Source of the DNA: Nocardia sp. BSTN01
GTDB taxonomy: Bacteria > Actinomycetota > Actinomycetes > Mycobacteriales > Mycobacteriaceae
Reading direction: 5' to 3'
NCBI RefSeq assembly: GCF_015354405.1
Contig: NZ_JADKYP010000020.1
Location: 1 to 64,000, forward strand
Length of the DNA stretch: 64,000 nucleotides
The position numbers were made by a program, and so were the translations under genes. The notes beneath the pieces are model-generated. The model had not been told where the DNA came from. It saw only the letters and a list, made by a program, of their open reading frames with translations, and did not search any database. This document shows, piece after piece, positions 8,297-16,868 of the stretch; the first letter of the stretch is position 1, and every line of letters begins with the position of its first letter.

Positions 8297-9205
8297 GTGA
8301 CGGCCGAGGGCGACCAAACAGCTACGAACGATGGGGCCGCCGGGGATACCGGGCACCCGCGACACCGCAACGACGCAGCAGCGAACCGCGCGCACGAGAC
8401 GAGGGAGGCGCCGCCCGCACCCCGGATCGCCGCCTTCTTCGATCTGGACAAGACGGTCATCGCGAAGTCGAGTGCGTTCGTCTTCAGCCGGCCGTTCTTC
8501 GCCGAGGGACTGATCGATCGGCGCACCGTACTGGAATCCAGTTACGCGCATTTCCTGTTCCTGCTCTCCGGCGCCGACCACGACCAGATGGAGCGGATGC
8601 GCGAACACCTGACGAAGATGACCGCCGGCTGGGATGTGTCGCAGGTGCGCTCGATCGTCGCCGAAACACTGCACGAACTGGTGGATCCGCTGATCTACGC
8701 CGAGGCCTCGGATCTGATCGCCGACCACAAGATCCGCGGCCACGACGTCGTGATCGTCTCGGCGTCGGGCGAGGAGATCGTCGCCCCGATCGCCGCGGCG
8801 CTGGGTGCCACCCATACCGCGGCCACGCGCATGGTGGTCGAAAACGGTAAGTACACAGGCGAAGTCGAGTTCTACTGCTACGGCGAGGGCAAGGTCGAGG
8901 CGATCGAGAAGCTGGCCGCGACCGAACGCTACGACCTCTCGCGCTGCTACGCCTACTCCGATTCGATCACCGATCTGCCGATGCTGTCGGCGGTCGGACA
9001 TCCCACCGCGGTCAATCCCGACCGGAATCTGCGACGCGAGGCGATGGCACGGGAATGGCCGATCCTGACCTTCTCGAATCCGGTGTCACTGTGGTCGCGC
9101 ATTCCCGCGCCGTCGACCACGACCGTGGCCGCCACAGCGGTGGTCGGGGTGAGTGCGGTACTGGCCGGCGCCCTCAGTTACCGGCTGCTGCGACGGCGCC
9201 GCTGA
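8297..9205 (+). CDS. HAD-IB family phosphatase with C-terminal membrane anchor
   Basis: A 302-residue haloacid-dehalogenase hydrolase of the SerB-like subclass IB. Motif I is FFDLDKTVI (about residue 48), motif II includes VIVSASGEE, and motif III/IV includes YSDSITDLPML. The first 40 residues are low-complexity and charged, and residues about 275-297 form a likely membrane helix ending in RRRR. It corresponds to Rv3661. The substrate is unknown; relatives are annotated as phosphoserine phosphatase-like. The GTG at 8297 is the first start in frame. Small RNA genes flank it on both sides. Confidence 0.85.
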   Translation: MTAEGDQTATNDGAAGDTGHPRHRNDAAANRAHETREAPPAPRIAAFFDLDKTVIAKSSAFVFSRPFFAEGLIDRRTVLESSYAHFLFLLSGADHDQMERMREHLTKMTAGWDVSQVRSIVAETLHELVDPLIYAEASDLIADHKIRGHDVVIVSASGEEIVAPIAAALGATHTAATRMVVENGKYTGEVEFYCYGEGKVEAIEKLAATERYDLSRCYAYSDSITDLPMLSAVGHPTAVNPDRNLRREAMAREWPILTFSNPVSLWSRIPAPSTTTVAATAVVGVSAVLAGALSYRLLRRRR

Positions 9206-9311
9206 GGACGGCGCCCCGGGCACATCGAGGCTGGTCAACGACGCGCAACCCATCGATGTAACCACGATTCGAGGGGCCACACGCCGATTATGAGTAATGT
9301 CCTCTCGACCC

Positions 9312-9340
9312 TTGATGTGAGGGGTCTCACAGAGTAACAA
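9312..9340 (+). promoter_or_regulatory. promoter of the Ms1-like RNA
   Basis: TTGATG (9312-9317) and TAACAA (9335-9340) are separated by exactly 17 bases, a good SigA-type promoter. The predicted transcript start is 9342-9347, directly at the 5' arm of the closing stem of the RNA downstream. Confidence 0.7.
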
Positions 9341-9341
9341 T

Positions 9342-9640
9342 GGACGCACGGAGGGGCGGAAGGCCAAGATCGAAACGGAAGAGAAGGTTCGATCTCCCAT
9401 CCGCACTTCCCAGCACGGACGCCAGGCACCCACGCGGAGCGCGCCGCGACAAGGGCAGAAGCGTTGTGGGCCTGCGAAATTCGAATTCACGTCGGCAATG
9501 GCCTCGCACAGGTTGCGGGGATGAACCGGCGGGGTTCGGATGATCGCCGAGGCCGCAGAACACAACCCGACAAGCACGCTTGGTAACCGGGTAGTCCGTG
9601 CTAGCGGGCGGTGAGGCCGACGACGGCTACGCCGCCCGCT
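9342..9640 (+). ncRNA. Ms1/MTS2823-like 6S-type RNA
   Basis: This gap is about 500 bases without a protein gene and lies between the Rv3661-like and Rv3662c-like genes, where M. tuberculosis encodes MTS2823, the homologue of M. smegmatis Ms1. Ms1 is an abundant RNA of about 300 nt that binds core RNA polymerase. Here a strong promoter starts a transcript whose ends pair: GCACGGA (9346-9352) with TCCGTGC (9595-9601), and inside that GCCAAG with CTTGGT. A GC-rich hairpin (9603-9611 with 9632-9640) follows and could end the transcript. Length, position and rod-like pairing all fit; sequence identity was not tested. Confidence 0.75.
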
Positions 9641-9706
9641 TCGATGTGCGGACCCGTTTCACTCTCGCTGTGATCAGCGCGCGTCCCGCCCCGATCATCC
9701 CCACGC

Positions 9707-10474
9707 TCATCCCGCCGCATCGGCGATCGATCGCGCCTCGCGGGCACCGTCCTCCAGCGCGCCGCAGCAGAACACCACCCAACCGCCCACACCCTCGGCC
9801 GTCCCTTCGGCGAAGCCCGCCGCGGCGTCGACGTAGGCCTGACGGCGCCGCAACCAGAAGACCTCGGGCACGCCGAGGCTGTGCGGATCCAGGCCGCTCG
9901 CGACGGCCACCAGCCGTGACGCCGCCCGCGCCACGACGCCGTCGGCGGAACCGAAGGGGCGCAACGACATCAACTCGCCGTGCACCACCGCGGCCAGCAC
10001 GGGGGCCGGCGCATTCGAGGTCAGCACGGTCTGAGCCAGCAGATCGAGTCGTTCGGCGACCCCCGGTTCGGGGCGCGGACGGCCGAGACCGATTTCGTCG
10101 TCGACCAGATCGGCCGCGGCGAGCAGATGCAGACGAGCCAGCGCCTGCAGCGGCGCCCGCTCCCACACACCGACCAGATTGCGCAGCGCGTCACCGTCGA
10201 GTGCCTGCCCGACCCGCAGCGCCCCCGCGAGAATCGGGTCGGCGACCCGGCCGTCGGCGGGCAGTTCGGTGGCCCCGCCGTCGATCGCCGCCGAGGAACG
10301 CGCCGCGCGGACCGCCGCCTCGGCCGCCGTCGTCGGCCAGCCCCGCCGGTTCGCCTTGTGCCGGTGGACTTCGGCGAGCGCATCGCGTGCGCGGTCGGCC
10401 GCATCGCGGACACCGGGCAGGTCGACCAGGGGTTGCAGCACGTCGGTCACGACCCACACGCTAGCCGAGCGCAT
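9707..10474 (-). CDS. Fic-like protein with degenerate active site (Rv3662c type)
   Basis: A protein of 255 residues that resembles Fic-fold proteins in its helical pattern. Where a Fic enzyme has HPFxxGNGR, this one reads RPFGSADGVVAR, so the catalytic His and the GNGR loop are lost and AMP transfer is unlikely. It sits where Rv3662c sits in M. tuberculosis. Relatives are sometimes labelled oxidoreductase without support. I chose the ATG at 10474; the frame stays open to 10555. It is divergent from acs. Function unknown. Confidence 0.7.
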   Translation of the reverse strand: MRSASVWVVTDVLQPLVDLPGVRDAADRARDALAEVHRHKANRRGWPTTAAEAAVRAARSSAAIDGGATELPADGRVADPILAGALRVGQALDGDALRNLVGVWERAPLQALARLHLLAAADLVDDEIGLGRPRPEPGVAERLDLLAQTVLTSNAPAPVLAAVVHGELMSLRPFGSADGVVARAASRLVAVASGLDPHSLGVPEVFWLRRRQAYVDAAAGFAEGTAEGVGGWVVFCCGALEDGAREARSIADAAG

Positions 10475-10608
10475 CACGCGGCCGACCGGGGTCCGCGTCC
10501 CCGGCCCACCGTTCGGGACCGGTACGCGGCGCAGGTCACTGTCCGTTAGGGTCACATCGTGGCCGCGGTCACGCTGCGGCCGACGCGTATCCGATGGACA
10601 GGCCCGAT

Positions 10609-10613
10609 GGAGG
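10609..10613 (+). promoter_or_regulatory. ribosome binding site that sets the acs start
   Basis: GGAGG lies four bases before the ATG at 10618 and favours that codon over the in-frame ATG at 10594, which has no such site. Confidence 0.6.
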
Positions 10614-10617
10614 CGAG

Positions 10618-12573
10618 ATGACCGACACCACCGCTGAGCACCGAGACGTGTACCCGCCTACCGCCGAATTCGCCGCGGCAGCCAATGCCGATGCGTCCAT
10701 CTACGAGCGGGCAACGGCGGATCGCGACGGATTCTGGGCCGAGCAGGCGCAGCGGCTGCACTGGCATCAGCCCTGGGATCGGGTGCTGGACTGGGACGAC
10801 GCTCCGTTCGCGCGCTGGTTCACCGGCGGCAAGCTCAACGTCGCCTACAACTGCGTGGACCGCCACGTCGCCGACGGCTACGGCGACCAGGTCGCCATCC
10901 ACTGGGAGGGTGAGCCCGGCGATTCCCGTTCGATCACCTACGCCCAGCTGCAGGCCGAGGTCTCCCAGGCCGCCAACTACTTCACCGAACTCGGCCTGGT
11001 CGCCGGCGACCGGGTCGCGATCTACATGCCGATGGTCCCCGAGGCCATCGTCTCCATGCTGGCCTGCGCCCGGCTGGGCCTGACCCATTCGGTGGTCTTC
11101 GCCGGCTTCTCCCCCAGCGCGCTGCGCCAGCGCGTCGACGACGCCGAGGCCCGCCTGGTGATCACCACCGACGGCCAGTGGCGCCGCGGCAAGGCCGCAC
11201 CGCTGAAGGAAGCCGTCGACGAGGCGCTCTACGCCCACGGCGACGTCCCGCACAGCGTCGAACACGTCCTGGTGGTGCGCCGCACCGATATCGAGATCCC
11301 GTGGACCGAGGGCCGCGACCTGTGGTGGCACGAAACCGTCGCCCAGGCCAGTCCCGAGCACGAGGCCCAGCCGTTCGATGCCGAGCACCCGCTCTACATC
11401 CTCTACACCTCCGGCACCACCGGAAAACCCAAGGGCATCCTGCACACCTCGGGCGGTTATCTGACCCAGGTCGCCTACACCCACCACTACGTCTTCGACC
11501 ACAAACCCGGCGCCGACGTGTACTGGTGCACCGCCGACATCGGCTGGGTCACCGGGCACTCCTACATCGTGTACGGCCCGCTGGCCAACCGCGCCACCCA
11601 GGTCGTCTACGAGGGCACCCCCAACTTCCCCGACGAGCACCGGCACTGGCAGATCATCGAGAAGTACGGTGTCACAATCTATTACACCGCACCCACGCTG
11701 ATCCGCACCTTCATGAAGTGGGGCCGCGAGATCCCCGATGCCCACGATCTGTCCTCGCTGCGTGTGCTCGGCTCGGTCGGCGAACCGATCAACCCCGAGG
11801 CCTGGCGCTGGTACCGCGAAGTCATCGGCGCGGGCACCGCACCCATCGTCGACACCTGGTGGCAGACCGAAACCGGCGCCATCATGATCTCCCCGTTGCC
11901 CGGCGTCACCGCCGCCAAACCCGGCGCCGCCATGGCCCCGCTACCCGGCATCACCGCGAAAGTCGTGGACGAGGAAGGCAATTCGGTCGAACGCGGATCA
12001 ACGGAAGCCAACGGATATCTGGTCCTGGATCAGCCCTGGCCGTCGATGCTGCGCGGCATCTGGGGCGACGACGAACGCTACAAGGCCACCTACTGGGAAC
12101 GCTTCGCCGCCCAGGGCTGGTACTTCGCCGGCGACGGCGCCAAGATCGACGCCGACGGCGCTCTGTGGGTCCTCGGCCGCGTCGATGACGTCATGAACGT
12201 CTCCGGCCACCGCATCTCCACCGCCGAAGTCGAATCCGCCCTCGTCGGACACCACAGCGTCGCCGAGGCCGCGGTCGTCGGCGCCAGCGACGCCACCACC
12301 GGACAGGGCATCGTCGCCTTCGTCATCCTCACCGGCGGCTCGAACAATTCCGGACAGCAGCTGGTGGATGAGCTCAAGGCCGAGGTCTCCCGCGAGATCA
12401 GCCCGATCGCCCGCCCCCGCGAGATCCACATCGTGCCCGAACTGCCCAAGACCCGCTCCGGCAAGATCATGCGCCGCCTGCTGCGCGATGTGGCCGAGGG
12501 CCGCGAACTCGGCGACACCTCCACCCTGGTCGACCCCAACGTGTTCGAAGCCATCCGCGCCTCCAACGCCTGA
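10618..12573 (+). CDS. acs: acetyl-CoA synthetase
   Basis: A 651-residue AMP-forming acetate:CoA ligase, the usual length for Acs. It shows the adenylation P-loop TSGTTGKPKGI, the WWQTETG motif, YFAGDGAKID, and the C-terminal acylation-target lysine context PKTRSGKIMRR. The enzyme converts acetate, ATP and CoA to acetyl-CoA in the cytoplasm for growth on acetate or recycling of overflow acetate. In related bacteria Acs is switched off by acetylation of that C-terminal lysine. A GC-rich hairpin ends the gene. It corresponds to Rv3667; the dpp operon found beside it in M. tuberculosis is absent. Confidence 0.97.
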   Translation: MTDTTAEHRDVYPPTAEFAAAANADASIYERATADRDGFWAEQAQRLHWHQPWDRVLDWDDAPFARWFTGGKLNVAYNCVDRHVADGYGDQVAIHWEGEPGDSRSITYAQLQAEVSQAANYFTELGLVAGDRVAIYMPMVPEAIVSMLACARLGLTHSVVFAGFSPSALRQRVDDAEARLVITTDGQWRRGKAAPLKEAVDEALYAHGDVPHSVEHVLVVRRTDIEIPWTEGRDLWWHETVAQASPEHEAQPFDAEHPLYILYTSGTTGKPKGILHTSGGYLTQVAYTHHYVFDHKPGADVYWCTADIGWVTGHSYIVYGPLANRATQVVYEGTPNFPDEHRHWQIIEKYGVTIYYTAPTLIRTFMKWGREIPDAHDLSSLRVLGSVGEPINPEAWRWYREVIGAGTAPIVDTWWQTETGAIMISPLPGVTAAKPGAAMAPLPGITAKVVDEEGNSVERGSTEANGYLVLDQPWPSMLRGIWGDDERYKATYWERFAAQGWYFAGDGAKIDADGALWVLGRVDDVMNVSGHRISTAEVESALVGHHSVAEAAVVGASDATTGQGIVAFVILTGGSNNSGQQLVDELKAEVSREISPIARPREIHIVPELPKTRSGKIMRRLLRDVAEGRELGDTSTLVDPNVFEAIRASNA

Positions 12574-12588
12574 TCGACCGCGCTTTTC

Positions 12589-12623
12589 GAGCCCACGTCC
12601 GGTGCCGCACCGGGCGTGGGCTC
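12589..12623 (+). terminator. hairpin after acs
   Basis: GAGCCCACG (12589-12597) pairs with CGTGGGCTC (12615-12623), with an inner CCGGTG/CACCGG stem. There is no T-run, so it may act as a GC-only terminator or a 3' end stabiliser. Confidence 0.55.
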
Positions 12624-12783
12624 GCCCGTTCGCGCCGGTGGAACGCCGAGGCGGCGGTAAACGGCCACGCCTGAACCGGTAAAATTTTGTCGAGGAGTGC
12701 CGGGAAGTCTGGTCGGCGTGTGGTTGGTGAGCCCGTTGCGGGAGTGCCCGCCGCAGTCGCCGTCCGCTCCCGAAAGGATCTCC

Positions 12784-13995
12784 GTGATCGTCGCGCTGCG
12801 CTCCGAGCTCGCTCGTTATCTCCGCACCGAAACCGTCGGCGGCGCATTGCTGCTCGTCGCGGCGGGCGTGGCGCTGCTGTGGGCCAATTCTCCATGGCGC
12901 GACAGCTATTTCGCGATGGTCGACACGCCCCTCGCGATCCCGCCACTGCATCTGAACCTCACTCTGGGCGATTGGACCGAGGACGGTCTGCTCGCGCTGT
13001 TCTTCTTCGTCGCGGGACTGGAGCTCAAACGCGAACTCGTCGTCGGTGAGCTGGCCGATCGCAAACGGGCCACGCTCCCGGTGGTGGCCGCGGTGGGCGG
13101 CGTGATCACCCCGGCGGTGATCGCCTTCACCATCGGCTGGGGCGTGCCGGGGATGGATCGCGGCTGGGCGATTCCGGTGGCGACCGATATCGCCTTCGCA
13201 CTGGCGGTGCTGGCCATGACCGGTTCGCGAATTCCGGCCGGGGCGAGGGTGTTTCTGCTCAGCCTGGCCGTCGTCGACGATCTGATGGCGATCGTGATGA
13301 TCGCGGTGCTGTTCACCACCACGATCGCCTTGGGCTGGTTCGCCGGCGCGGCCGCCTGTTTCGCCGGGTGGGCGCTGGCGCAGCGGATGCGCATCCGCAC
13401 CCCGCTGGTGTATGTACCGCTGGCGCTGTTGTCGTGGTACGCCCTGCACGAGGCCGGGATTCATCCCACGCTGGCGGGGGTGATCTGCGGGCTGCTGACC
13501 CGGGTACGTCCGGATCCGGAGGAGGACGAGGCCCCGGCGGCCCGGCTCGAGCATCTGTTCCAGCCGATCTCCGCGGGCGTGTGCGTCCCGCTGTTCGCGC
13601 TGTTCGCCTCCGGAGTTCCGTTGTCCACCAAGGTTTTCGGCGAGATGTTCACCTCGCGGCTGTCGCTGGCGATCATCGCCGGACTGCTGGTCGGCAAGAC
13701 CGTGGGCATCTTCGGATCGAGCTGGCTGGCGATCCGGTTCGGAATCGCCAGGCGGCCCGCCGGTCTCGGCAATCGGGATATGTCGGCCCTGTCGGTACTG
13801 GGCGGGATCGGTTTCACCGTTAGCCTCTTGGTGGCAGAACTCGCGTTGCCCGACCGGGCCGCGACCGAACTGGCGAAAGCCGCCGTGTTGATGACGTCCT
13901 TGGCGGCCTCTCTGCTCGGTTCGGCGCTACTGTTGCGGCGTGGGCGGGCGCATCAGGCGCGGCGAGACGCGAGTGCGGCCACCGAATACGAGTGA
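12784..13995 (+). CDS. nhaA: Na+/H+ antiporter NhaA
   Basis: A 403-residue, roughly 12-helix membrane protein that exchanges sodium for protons in pH and salt homeostasis. Family marks include the N-terminal LLLVAAGVALLWANSPW, ATDIAFALAVLA and the paired aspartates in AVVDDLMAIVMIA that bind the ion. The GTG at 12784 has an AAAGGA ribosome site seven bases upstream; the longer frame from 12697 does not. In the M. tuberculosis block this slot holds a protease gene (Rv3668c), so nhaA is a replacement or insertion here. Confidence 0.93.
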   Translation: MIVALRSELARYLRTETVGGALLLVAAGVALLWANSPWRDSYFAMVDTPLAIPPLHLNLTLGDWTEDGLLALFFFVAGLELKRELVVGELADRKRATLPVVAAVGGVITPAVIAFTIGWGVPGMDRGWAIPVATDIAFALAVLAMTGSRIPAGARVFLLSLAVVDDLMAIVMIAVLFTTTIALGWFAGAAACFAGWALAQRMRIRTPLVYVPLALLSWYALHEAGIHPTLAGVICGLLTRVRPDPEEDEAPAARLEHLFQPISAGVCVPLFALFASGVPLSTKVFGEMFTSRLSLAIIAGLLVGKTVGIFGSSWLAIRFGIARRPAGLGNRDMSALSVLGGIGFTVSLLVAELALPDRAATELAKAAVLMTSLAASLLGSALLLRRGRAHQARRDASAATEYE

Positions 13996-14034
13996 AGGCC
14001 GGACAGCACCGGGACATGGAGAAGGGTCGAGCAA

Positions 14035-14526
14035 TTGAGCTTCACAAACGGCGGTAACGACGCGGGCCGAAACCGGACCATCACCTCGATTCCGCTGTCC
14101 GAGGTCGACACCACCGCGAATGCCAGCGTCGGGGATCTGGTGCGCGACGCCGCCGAGCAGATGTCGACCCTGGTCCGCGCCGAGGTGGAGCTGGCCAAGG
14201 CCGAGGTGACCGGCGAGATCAAGAAGGGCCTGCAGGGCAGCGTCTTCTTCATCGGCGCGCTGACGGTGCTGCTGTTCTCGTCGTTCTTCTTTTTCTTCTT
14301 CCTCGCCGAGCTGCTGGATGTGTGGCTGTACCGCTGGGCGGCGTTCCTGATCGTCTTCGTGCTGATGATCGTCGTGGTGGCGGTGCTGGCGCTGCTCGGC
14401 TACCGGAAGGTCCGCAAACTGCGCGCGCCGGAGAAGACGATCGAATCGCTCAAGGAAACCCGGACGGTGCTGCCGCACGGCTTCGGCTCACACGCCGACA
14501 GCCCGGCCGACAAGCCGACGGCATAG
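14035..14526 (+). CDS. phage-holin-superfamily membrane protein (Rv3669 type)
   Basis: A 163-residue protein with an amphipathic, Glu/Lys-rich region (VRAEVELAKAEVTGEIKKG), two membrane helices at about residues 72-95 and 101-122, and a charged C-terminus. This is the layout of the actinobacterial holin-like superfamily III/DUF1469 proteins, whose function is not established. The TTG at 14035 has a GAAGGG ribosome site at 14021-14026. It lies 21 bases before the epoxide-hydrolase-like gene and is probably cotranscribed with it, as Rv3669-Rv3670 are. Confidence 0.8.
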   Translation: MSFTNGGNDAGRNRTITSIPLSEVDTTANASVGDLVRDAAEQMSTLVRAEVELAKAEVTGEIKKGLQGSVFFIGALTVLLFSSFFFFFFLAELLDVWLYRWAAFLIVFVLMIVVVAVLALLGYRKVRKLRAPEKTIESLKETRTVLPHGFGSHADSPADKPTA

Positions 14527-14547
14527 TCCGGCGATTACGCTTTCGGC

Positions 14548-15519
14548 GTGTCGTCGAATCCGCTTCCCGATCCGTCCAGCGTCCGCTTCGACGGCCCGTG
14601 GACGCATCGCGACGTGCACGCCAACGGCATCCGATTCCATATCGCCGAGGGCGGCGCCGAGGATGCGGTGGGCGATCCCGCGCGGCCGCTGGTCGTCCTG
14701 CTGCACGGCTTCGGCGATTTCTGGTGGTCGTGGCGGCATCAGCTGACCGGCCTCACCCAGGCCGGCTATCGCGCGGTGGCGGTCGATCTGCGCGGGTACG
14801 GCGATTCCGACAAACCCCCGCGCGGCTACGACGGCTGGACGCTGGCCGGTGATATCGCCGGCTTGGTGCGGGCGCTCGGGCATACCGACGCCACCCTGGT
14901 CGGCCATGCCGAGGGCGGACTGGTGTGCTGGGCGACCGCGGTGCTGCATCCGCGGGTGGTGCGCTCCATCGCGCTGATCGCGTCACCGCATCCGGTGGCG
15001 TTGAAACGGGCGGTGCTGCGCGATCGTCGCCAGCGTGCGGCCTATCTGCCGAATTTCCTGCGGTATCAGCTGCCGCGTTACGGCGAGCGCCGGCTGACGC
15101 GGCAGGACGGATTCGAAATCGAACGTCTCGTGCGCGAGCGGGTCGCGCCGCGGTGGGCGGGCACTACGGAGTTCGTCGACACCGCCCAGCGCATGCGCTC
15201 GGCGATCCGGATACCCGGCGCGGCCCACTGCGCCCTGGAATATCAGCGCTGGGCCTTCCGCAGTCAGTGGCGTCCCGACGGCCGCCGCTTCCTGGCGGCG
15301 ATGCGAGAACCCGTCCGCGTGCCGACGCTGATCCTGCGCGGCGACGCCGACCACTACATGCTCGAAGCCACCGTGCGCGGTGCCGGCAAACTCTCACCCG
15401 ATCGCCGGGTGGTCACGATCCCGCAAGCCGGACACTTCGCTCACCAGGAGAATCCGGACGCCGTCACCACGGAACTGTCGAAACTACTGGGGGATCCGGC
15501 AACCGCGCAGTACGTCTAG
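14548..15519 (+). CDS. ephE: alpha/beta hydrolase, EphE-like
   Basis: A 323-residue alpha/beta-fold hydrolase. It shows the oxyanion HGF motif (VVLLHGFGDFWWSW) and DLRGYGDS of epoxide hydrolase-like proteins. At the nucleophile elbow it reads VGHAEGG, with Ala where Asp or Ser is expected, so the usual nucleophile seems to be missing. The C-terminal His is in QAGHFAHQE. Position equals Rv3670. The altered nucleophile makes classical epoxide hydrolysis doubtful. The GTG start at 14548 follows the holin-like gene closely. Confidence 0.78.
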   Translation: MSSNPLPDPSSVRFDGPWTHRDVHANGIRFHIAEGGAEDAVGDPARPLVVLLHGFGDFWWSWRHQLTGLTQAGYRAVAVDLRGYGDSDKPPRGYDGWTLAGDIAGLVRALGHTDATLVGHAEGGLVCWATAVLHPRVVRSIALIASPHPVALKRAVLRDRRQRAAYLPNFLRYQLPRYGERRLTRQDGFEIERLVRERVAPRWAGTTEFVDTAQRMRSAIRIPGAAHCALEYQRWAFRSQWRPDGRRFLAAMREPVRVPTLILRGDADHYMLEATVRGAGKLSPDRRVVTIPQAGHFAHQENPDAVTTELSKLLGDPATAQYV

Positions 15520-15600
15520 CGCATGGCGGGCCCCCGTCCACGCGTACCGCTAGCGCACGGCGGCCCCGGTCCGCGCAGTACCGCTAGCGCACGGCAGCCC
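15505..15600. repeat. imperfect tandem repeat over the ephE stop codon
   Basis: Three related units start at about 15505, 15541 and 15572 (about 36, 31 and 29 bases). Each contains a version of GTACCGCTAGCGCACGGC. The first unit includes the last codons and TAG stop of the ephE-like gene, so the pattern looks like duplication of the gene terminus. It lies between convergent genes. Confidence 0.7.
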
Positions 15601-15674
15601 CTGAACACGCGGACCTCCGACGCGTCCGTGGCGCCGGCGCCGCGGCTTCGCCCTGGAAGTGGACCGTCAGCGCG

Positions 15675-16868
15675 TCAGCTCAGGACGCAGTCCCCGGTGC
15701 CGACGGGCGCGGTCGAATTCGACGCGGCCTCCAGATCGGATTCGACCTCCTTCAAGGTGAGCACATAGCCGGTGTCGTCGTCGGTGACCGCCGCGCCGAA
15801 GACCACACCCAGCACCTCACCGTCGGTGTCGACCAGCGGGCCACCGGAATTGCCAGCGCGCACCCGGCCGCGCACGGTGTAGACCTGGCGTTCGACGGTG
15901 TTGCTCTTGTAGATGTCGGGACCGGTCAGTTCGAGCGTCTCGCGGACCCGGGCCGCGCTGGCGGTGTAGGGGCCACCGCCGGGGTAGCCGAGGACGATCG
16001 AGCTCTGCCCGGATTTTCCGGGCGACGGCGCGAGCGGGATCACCGGCGCGTTGAGTCCGGGTACGGCCAGGATGGCGACGTCCTTGGACGGATCGAACAG
16101 CACGACCGTCGCGTCCAGGCGACCGCGCGCGGTGTCGACCTGCACGGTGGAGGTGCCCGCGACCACGTGCGCGTTGGTCATGATGCGCTCGGGCGCCACG
16201 ACGAATCCGGAACCCTCCAGCGCGCGTTGGCAACTCGGCGCGACACCGTTCACCCGCAACACGCTGTGCTGAAGATTCAGCGCGACGGGCGTGTCGAGAA
16301 CGCTCGGATCCGGCGGCTCGACCGCGGCGATCGGCGCGCGGCCGAACGGGCCGATCACCTCCGGCAGGCCCGAGGTGTTGAGCAGTTTGGAGAACTCGTT
16401 CGGCACCCGGCGCAGCCAGTTCGGTGCGACCTGGTTCACGTCGGCGAGCACCCGGGAGCCGTTGACCGCGGCCGCGATACCCGGCTGGGACGACGATGCC
16501 AGCGGCAACGCCAGCAGCCAGGCCGTGACCAGCACGGCCACACACTGCAGCGCCGCACCCACCACGCTGTCGATACTGCGAGTGAACGGATGCCGCATAC
16601 CGCTGCGCGCCGCGCGGCCCAGGACCATGCCCGCCACCTCGCCGACGATCACCAGCACGACGATGAGCACGACGCCCACCAGCACGCGCTTACGGCCCTC
16701 GCTGATGTGCTGCAGGATGTGCGGCGCGATCAGGATGCCGGCCACAGCGCCGAGCACCACGCCGAGAAATCCGAGCGCCGAGGCCACCGCGCCCTGTCTC
16801 CACCCCGAGGTGGCGGCCAGCAGCGCGATGATGACGACCGCGAGGTCGAGCCACCCGGAACTACTCAT
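15675..16868 (-). CDS. marP: membrane-anchored periplasmic serine protease MarP
   Basis: A 397-residue protein with four N-terminal membrane segments of the CvpA type (residues 6-125) and a chymotrypsin-like domain. The triad is His234 (TNAHVVAG), Asp263 (SKDVAIL) and Ser341 (GNSGGPLV), within two residues of the numbers known for M. tuberculosis MarP (Rv3671c). Cys213 and Cys394 match the pair that forms its stabilising disulfide. MarP is required there for acid and oxidative stress survival through cell-wall hydrolase processing. The ATG overlaps the Nudix stop, so the two are coupled. Confidence 0.95.
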   Translation of the reverse strand: MSSSGWLDLAVVIIALLAATSGWRQGAVASALGFLGVVLGAVAGILIAPHILQHISEGRKRVLVGVVLIVVLVIVGEVAGMVLGRAARSGMRHPFTRSIDSVVGAALQCVAVLVTAWLLALPLASSSQPGIAAAVNGSRVLADVNQVAPNWLRRVPNEFSKLLNTSGLPEVIGPFGRAPIAAVEPPDPSVLDTPVALNLQHSVLRVNGVAPSCQRALEGSGFVVAPERIMTNAHVVAGTSTVQVDTARGRLDATVVLFDPSKDVAILAVPGLNAPVIPLAPSPGKSGQSSIVLGYPGGGPYTASAARVRETLELTGPDIYKSNTVERQVYTVRGRVRAGNSGGPLVDTDGEVLGVVFGAAVTDDDTGYVLTLKEVESDLEAASNSTAPVGTGDCVLS

